Assembly (NCBI GenBank): GCA_947475315.1
Contig: CANJMY010000033.1
Span: 1 to 35,969, forward strand
Direction of reading: 5' to 3'
DNA: 35,969 bases
From: Pseudomonadota bacterium
GTDB lineage: Bacteria; Myxococcota_A; UBA796; GCA-2862545
The position numbers and the translations under genes are program-made. Shown here in pieces: positions 33,028 to 35,969 of the stretch; positions within the stretch are counted from its first letter, which is position 1; every line of letters starts with the position of its first letter. The notes under the pieces are model-generated. The model ran no database searches and was not told the origin of the DNA. It saw only the letters and a program-made list of their open reading frames with translations.

Positions 33028-33369
33028 CTACGCCGCAGTCTTGCAGCCGCCCTTCGCCTTGCAGGGGTTCTTGCCCTTGCAATCGTTCTGGCCGTCGACC
33101 TTACAGCCGCCCTGGCCCTTGCACTCGTTCTGGCCCTTGCAGCCGTGGGTCGCGGGAGCCACGGGCTGCGCGCCCTCGGCCACCGGCGCCGCGGCCGCAT
33201 CACCCGCCGGAGCGGCCGCAGCCGCCGCGGGGTCCGCAGGCGCCGCAGGGACGACTTCGGCCGCAGGAGCGGGCTCGACAGGAGCGGGAGCGGGCTCGCC
33301 ACCGCCGCAAGCGACGGTACCGGCAAAGAGACCAGCGAGAGCGGTATTCAACAGAGCGGAACGGTTCAT
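33028..33369 (-). CDS. Cys-rich lipoprotein-like MNIO precursor peptide (bufferin-like)
   Basis: This 113-aa protein starts at ATG 33369 after GGAG with five bases of spacing. Residues 1-20 are a signal peptide (SALLNTALAGLFAGTVA) followed by C21-GGGEP. The box is weak (T-V-A-C) but the context is lipoprotein-like. Residues 22-75 are an Ala/Pro linker. The end carries six cysteines, C77, C83, C89, C97, C103 and C109, arranged as two copies of C-x5-C-x5-C (CKGQNECKGQGGC and CKGKNPCKAKGGC). This CKG-rich pattern is typical of bufferin-type MNIO substrates. It is followed directly by the DUF692 and DUF2063 genes. The mature product probably binds copper or another metal in the periplasm, perhaps lipid-anchored. 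Confidence 0.85.
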   Translation of the reverse strand: MNRSALLNTALAGLFAGTVACGGGEPAPAPVEPAPAAEVVPAAPADPAAAAAAPAGDAAAAPVAEGAQPVAPATHGCKGQNECKGQGGCKVDGQNDCKGKNPCKAKGGCKTAA

Positions 33370-33437
33370 TAGTACTCCAATTGTTGCCGACGCCACCTGT
33401 CGGCGCCGCGAGTCTACACCGTTACCGCCCTTTGCTC

Positions 33438-33448
33438 CACAAGTTGTG
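33438..33448. promoter_or_regulatory. Small palindrome in the divergent region
   Basis: CACAA-G-TTGTG lies in the 172-bp gap between the divergent precursor gene (start 33369) and the aminotransferase gene (start 33542), partly overlapping GTTG-TGCG-CAAC (33443-33454). It could be an operator for one or both genes. I see no convincing -35/-10 pair in either direction and nothing else in this gap. Confidence 0.25.
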
Positions 33449-33541
33449 CGCAACCCTCGCACTTTCCCGCAGGCACGCTGCGCTCGCCCCCTCAGCCGAG
33501 GTAGGCTCTCGGAACCCGCCCCGACGCCCTCCGGAGACCGG

Positions 33542-34738
33542 ATGCCGCTCCCCATCCCGCGCCACATCATCCCCATGGACTTGCCCGAGGTGGCGCTCGC
33601 GGCCCGGCTCGCCGCGGGCTCCTCGCTCGGAGAGGACGCGCTCGTTCGCTTCACGGACGCCGTGGGCAGGCGCCTGGGCGTCCCCCACGTGGTGCCGATC
33701 GCGTCCGGCCGACGGGCGCTGGCGCTGGCGCTCCACGCGCTGCAGCTCAAGCCGGGCGCCCGCGTCGGCGTCCCCACCTACTGCTTCCCGGCGCTGGTGC
33801 GCGTGTTCGAGGCCTACGGCTACCAGCCGGTGTTCGTGCCGATCGGCGCCGACACGCTGGCGATCGATCCCGACGGCCTCCGACGCGTGGTGGCCTCCCT
33901 CGACGCCGTCATGGGCATCGAGCCCTTCGGTCAGATCTGCGGCGTGCCCGACTGCGAGTCGATCTGCGACGAGGCCGGCGTGCCGCTGATCGAGGACGCG
34001 TCTCAGTCCACCGGCGCCATCCGCGACGGCCGCCCGGCCGGGTCGTGGGGCCGCGTGGGCGTGTTCAGCATGGTGGACGGCAAGAACCTTCAGGCGTTCG
34101 GCGGCGGCCTGCTCACCACCCACGACGCCGACCTCGCCGCCCGCGCGCGCGCGCGCCTCGGGCCCACCGAGGGCAGCGTCGCCGCCGACTTCCGCGGCGG
34201 CTTGGCGCGCGCCGCGCTGTCCGCGCGCGTGCCGTTCGCCGCCGGTCCGTGGCCCGCGCTGCGCGCCCGCGCCTCGCTCGACCCCGACGGCTTCGACACC
34301 ATGTTCGACGAGCCCGACGCGCCGTTCGACGCCGCCGACCCGCTGCGCGCGATGTCGCCCGCGCGCGCCGCGTTTGCGCTGCTGAACCTGCAGCGCCTGG
34401 ATGAACGCAACCTGCGTCGCCGTGAGGTCGCGCGTCTGCTGTTCGCCGGGCTCGACGGCGTGGACGGCCTGTCGCTCCAGCGCCCCGGCCCAGGCACGCA
34501 CACCTACAACGCGTTCCCCGTGCGCGTGCGCGACGGCGCCACCTTCGCGCGCCGCCTCATGCGCTTCGGCGTGGACGTGCGCCGCGACTACATGGCGTGG
34601 TTCACGCCCGACCGCGCGTTTGACGAGGACGTCGTCTACCTGCCCAGCCACCCCGGCATGGACGAGGCCGACGCGCGCCGCGTGGTGGCCGCGGTGCGCA
34701 GCGTGCTCGGCGCCCACGCCTGGTTGGACGCCACGTGA
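33542..34738 (+). CDS. DegT/DnrJ/StrS-type PLP-dependent aminotransferase
   Basis: ATG 33542 follows GGAG (33533-33536) and gives 398 aa, the normal family size. The pattern is typical: VVPIASGRRALALALHALQL (cofactor phosphate-binding helix), GVPTYCFPALVRVFEAYGYQ, PLIEDASQST with D152 as the ring-nitrogen ligand, and FSMVDGKNLQAFGGGLL with K181 as the Schiff-base lysine. The C-terminal domain ends HTYNAFPVRV, then VDVRRDYMAWF. Such enzymes aminate keto-sugars or other ketones in polysaccharide and natural-product pathways. The substrate cannot be read from sequence. The next gene starts at GTG overlapping its stop (GTGA), so the two are coupled. Confidence 0.88.
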   Translation: MPLPIPRHIIPMDLPEVALAARLAAGSSLGEDALVRFTDAVGRRLGVPHVVPIASGRRALALALHALQLKPGARVGVPTYCFPALVRVFEAYGYQPVFVPIGADTLAIDPDGLRRVVASLDAVMGIEPFGQICGVPDCESICDEAGVPLIEDASQSTGAIRDGRPAGSWGRVGVFSMVDGKNLQAFGGGLLTTHDADLAARARARLGPTEGSVAADFRGGLARAALSARVPFAAGPWPALRARASLDPDGFDTMFDEPDAPFDAADPLRAMSPARAAFALLNLQRLDERNLRRREVARLLFAGLDGVDGLSLQRPGPGTHTYNAFPVRVRDGATFARRLMRFGVDVRRDYMAWFTPDRAFDEDVVYLPSHPGMDEADARRVVAAVRSVLGAHAWLDAT

Positions 34739-35969
34739 GGGTCCTGCTGATCGAGGCGCGCCACGGCGCGGAGCCGGCGCTGCCGCTGGCGTTGGCGCAG
34801 ATCGGCGCGGTGCTGCGCGCGCAGGGTCATGACCTCGTCGGCGTGGATCTGGCGTTCGACTCGCTGCGCGACGTGCTCGCCGCAGACGCGGAGCGCGCGG
34901 TGATCTTCGCGCTCCCGCCTGAGCTCGCGGGCCTTCGAGACGTGGTGGAGGCGCTGCGCGCGCGCGGCGCGAGCACCGCGCTCGTGGGCCTGGCCGCGTC
35001 GTTCGACCCGGTGCGCGCGCGGACGCTCTCTGGCGTCGATGTCGCCGTCGCGGGAGATCCGGAGCTGGCGATCGCCGCATGGATCCGCGGCGACGATCCG
35101 GCGACCATCCCGGGCGTGTACGGGGAGACCACGCCGCGCACCGCCCGCGCGCCGCGTGTGCCGCTCGCCACGCTGCCGCTCCTCGATCGCGCCGTGTTCC
35201 CGCTCGCCCGCTACGCGCACGCGATGCGCTCCACCGCGTCGCCGGTCACCGCCACCTTCACCAGCCGCGGCTGCGCGCGGACCTGCGGACACTGCCCGAT
35301 GCCCGCGCGCCACCTTGAAGGGTTCGACGCGCGGCCCGCCGAGCAGGTCGCCGACGAGGTCGGTCGGCTGGTGCGCGATCACGGGGTGCGCTGCCTGCAC
35401 GTCGAGGACGACGCGTTCGTCACCGGCCGCACGCACGCGCTGGAGGTGTCCCGCGCGCTGCGGCCCTTCGCCGGTCAGCTTGGCTGGGAGCTGGTCAACG
35501 GCGTGCGCCCCGGCGACGTCGACACGGACCTGATCGACGCGATGGCAGAGGGCGGCTGCGTGCGCATCGTGTTCGGCTTCGAGCACCTGGGCCCCAGGCG
35601 CGGCGCCTCGTTCGAGGGCGTGATCCACGATCCGGAGCACGCGCGCAAGCTGGTGTCGCACGCCAAGAAGCGCGGGCTGCGCGTCGGCGGCTACTTCATC
35701 GTGGGCGTGCCCGGCGTGGCGACGCCCTCCGATCTGCGCGCCACCTGGCGAGCGCTTCGTCTGGGCTTGGACGACGCCAACTTCACGCCCTACGTCGCGC
35801 TGCCCGAGTCACCGTTCACCCGCGGCGGCGCGGTCGACGCCGGTCGATTTGCGCACCTGCACTCGGTGGTCGCCACGGCGTCGTTCCTGGCGCGGCCGAC
35901 GGTCGCCGCCACCTTCGCCCGCGACATCGCGCGCGATCGGCACGTGCTCGGTGCGCTCGTCGCCAAGGC
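34735..35969 (+). CDS. Radical SAM protein with B12-type N-terminal domain (3' end outside window)
   Basis: GTG 34735 overlaps the aminotransferase stop, and the frame stays open to the end of the window (411 codons seen). Residues 1-130 look like the N-terminal domain of B12-binding radical SAM enzymes (RVLLIEARHGAEPALPLALA, then VLRAQGHDLVGVDLAF), but the cobalamin-ligand motif DxHxxG is not present. Residues 170-187 hold TFTSRGCARTCGHC, that is C180-x3-C184-x2-C187, the iron-sulfur motif. Later motifs of the barrel follow: VRCLHVEDDAFVTG, GCVRIVFGFEHLG, and GLRVGGYFIVGVPGV. It may modify a product shared with the aminotransferase. Reaction unknown. Confidence 0.85.
   Translation, partial: MRVLLIEARHGAEPALPLALAQIGAVLRAQGHDLVGVDLAFDSLRDVLAADAERAVIFALPPELAGLRDVVEALRARGASTALVGLAASFDPVRARTLSGVDVAVAGDPELAIAAWIRGDDPATIPGVYGETTPRTARAPRVPLATLPLLDRAVFPLARYAHAMRSTASPVTATFTSRGCARTCGHCPMPARHLEGFDARPAEQVADEVGRLVRDHGVRCLHVEDDAFVTGRTHALEVSRALRPFAGQLGWELVNGVRPGDVDTDLIDAMAEGGCVRIVFGFEHLGPRRGASFEGVIHDPEHARKLVSHAKKRGLRVGGYFIVGVPGVATPSDLRATWRALRLGLDDANFTPYVALPESPFTRGGAVDAGRFAHLHSVVATASFLARPTVAATFARDIARDRHVLGALVAK

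Noticed and set aside
31617..33372. Plus-strand frames opposite the MNIO operon
   Set aside because: DUF692 and DUF2063 motifs on the minus strand are unmistakable; the opposite frames are His/Arg/Val-rich shadows.
33008..33541. N-terminal extension of the aminotransferase back to 33008
   Set aside because: Would overlap the precursor gene and adds low-complexity sequence. ATG 33542 has GGAG and gives the normal family length.
33422..35080. Long minus-strand frame opposite the aminotransferase
   Set aside because: The + strand genes have clear PLP and radical SAM motifs; the reverse frame has none.

Overview
The window is roughly 70% G+C by eye. It reads as chromosome of a Gram-negative bacterium: it encodes a secreted protein with a beta-barrel-like C-terminus, a probable lipoprotein, and several cysteine-rich extracytoplasmic domains. 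Base composition, gene style, the FHA/TerB fusion and the lipoprotein point to a deltaproteobacterial-type lineage such as Myxococcota. That placement is inference. No tRNA, rRNA, CRISPR array, transposase or integrase was seen.

Layout. Positions 2-1069 hold the 3' end of an unidentified, AT-richer gene and a small convergent gene with an acidic tail. A perfect 15-bp hairpin lies between them. From 1136 to 31436 nearly everything is on the + strand and tightly packed, forming one very large contractile injection system (CIS) locus. Its first part (1136-12949) encodes phage-tail-like parts: gpV-type spike, sheath, tube, tail-assembly chaperone, a 54-residue DUF6760-type protein, a divergent second sheath, a second tube with a low-complexity tail, an Afp7/CIS_tube-type protein, a gp27-type hub, gp25, a gpJ/Afp11-type baseplate protein and a smaller wedge-like protein. 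The chaperone/DUF6760 junction carries a G GGG GGG heptamer directly before the stop codon, with the small protein in the -1 frame. This is the arrangement of the frameshifted tail-assembly chaperones of tailed phages.

The second part (12946-31436) is the most unusual. It continues by 1- to 4-nt stop/start overlaps into a 288-aa protein, a four-helix membrane protein with a Cys/His cluster, a 907-aa single-pass protein with 18 cysteines on one side of the membrane, a multi-pass membrane protein, an exported C-terminally anchored protein, a 43-aa helical protein, a 1177-aa proline-rich protein with duplicated WWPTW modules, a 1084-aa secreted protein ending in a probable outer-membrane beta-barrel, a 302-aa possible tail terminator, another single-pass protein and a TerB-FHA protein. 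I recognise none of the membrane proteins. Read together they look like a dedicated, possibly envelope-spanning docking complex for a cell-anchored CIS, doing the job that TssJLM does in a type VI system but with unrelated-looking parts. No AAA+ ATPase, recognisable tape measure, PAAR tip or tail fibre is visible in the window.

Convergent to this locus (31446-33369, - strand) is a compact MNIO/bufferin-type operon: a cysteine-rich precursor with a lipoprotein-like signal and two tandem three-Cys modules, a DUF692 iron oxidase and a DUF2063 partner. The right end (33542-35969, + strand) holds a DegT-type PLP aminotransferase overlapping a radical SAM protein that runs off the window.
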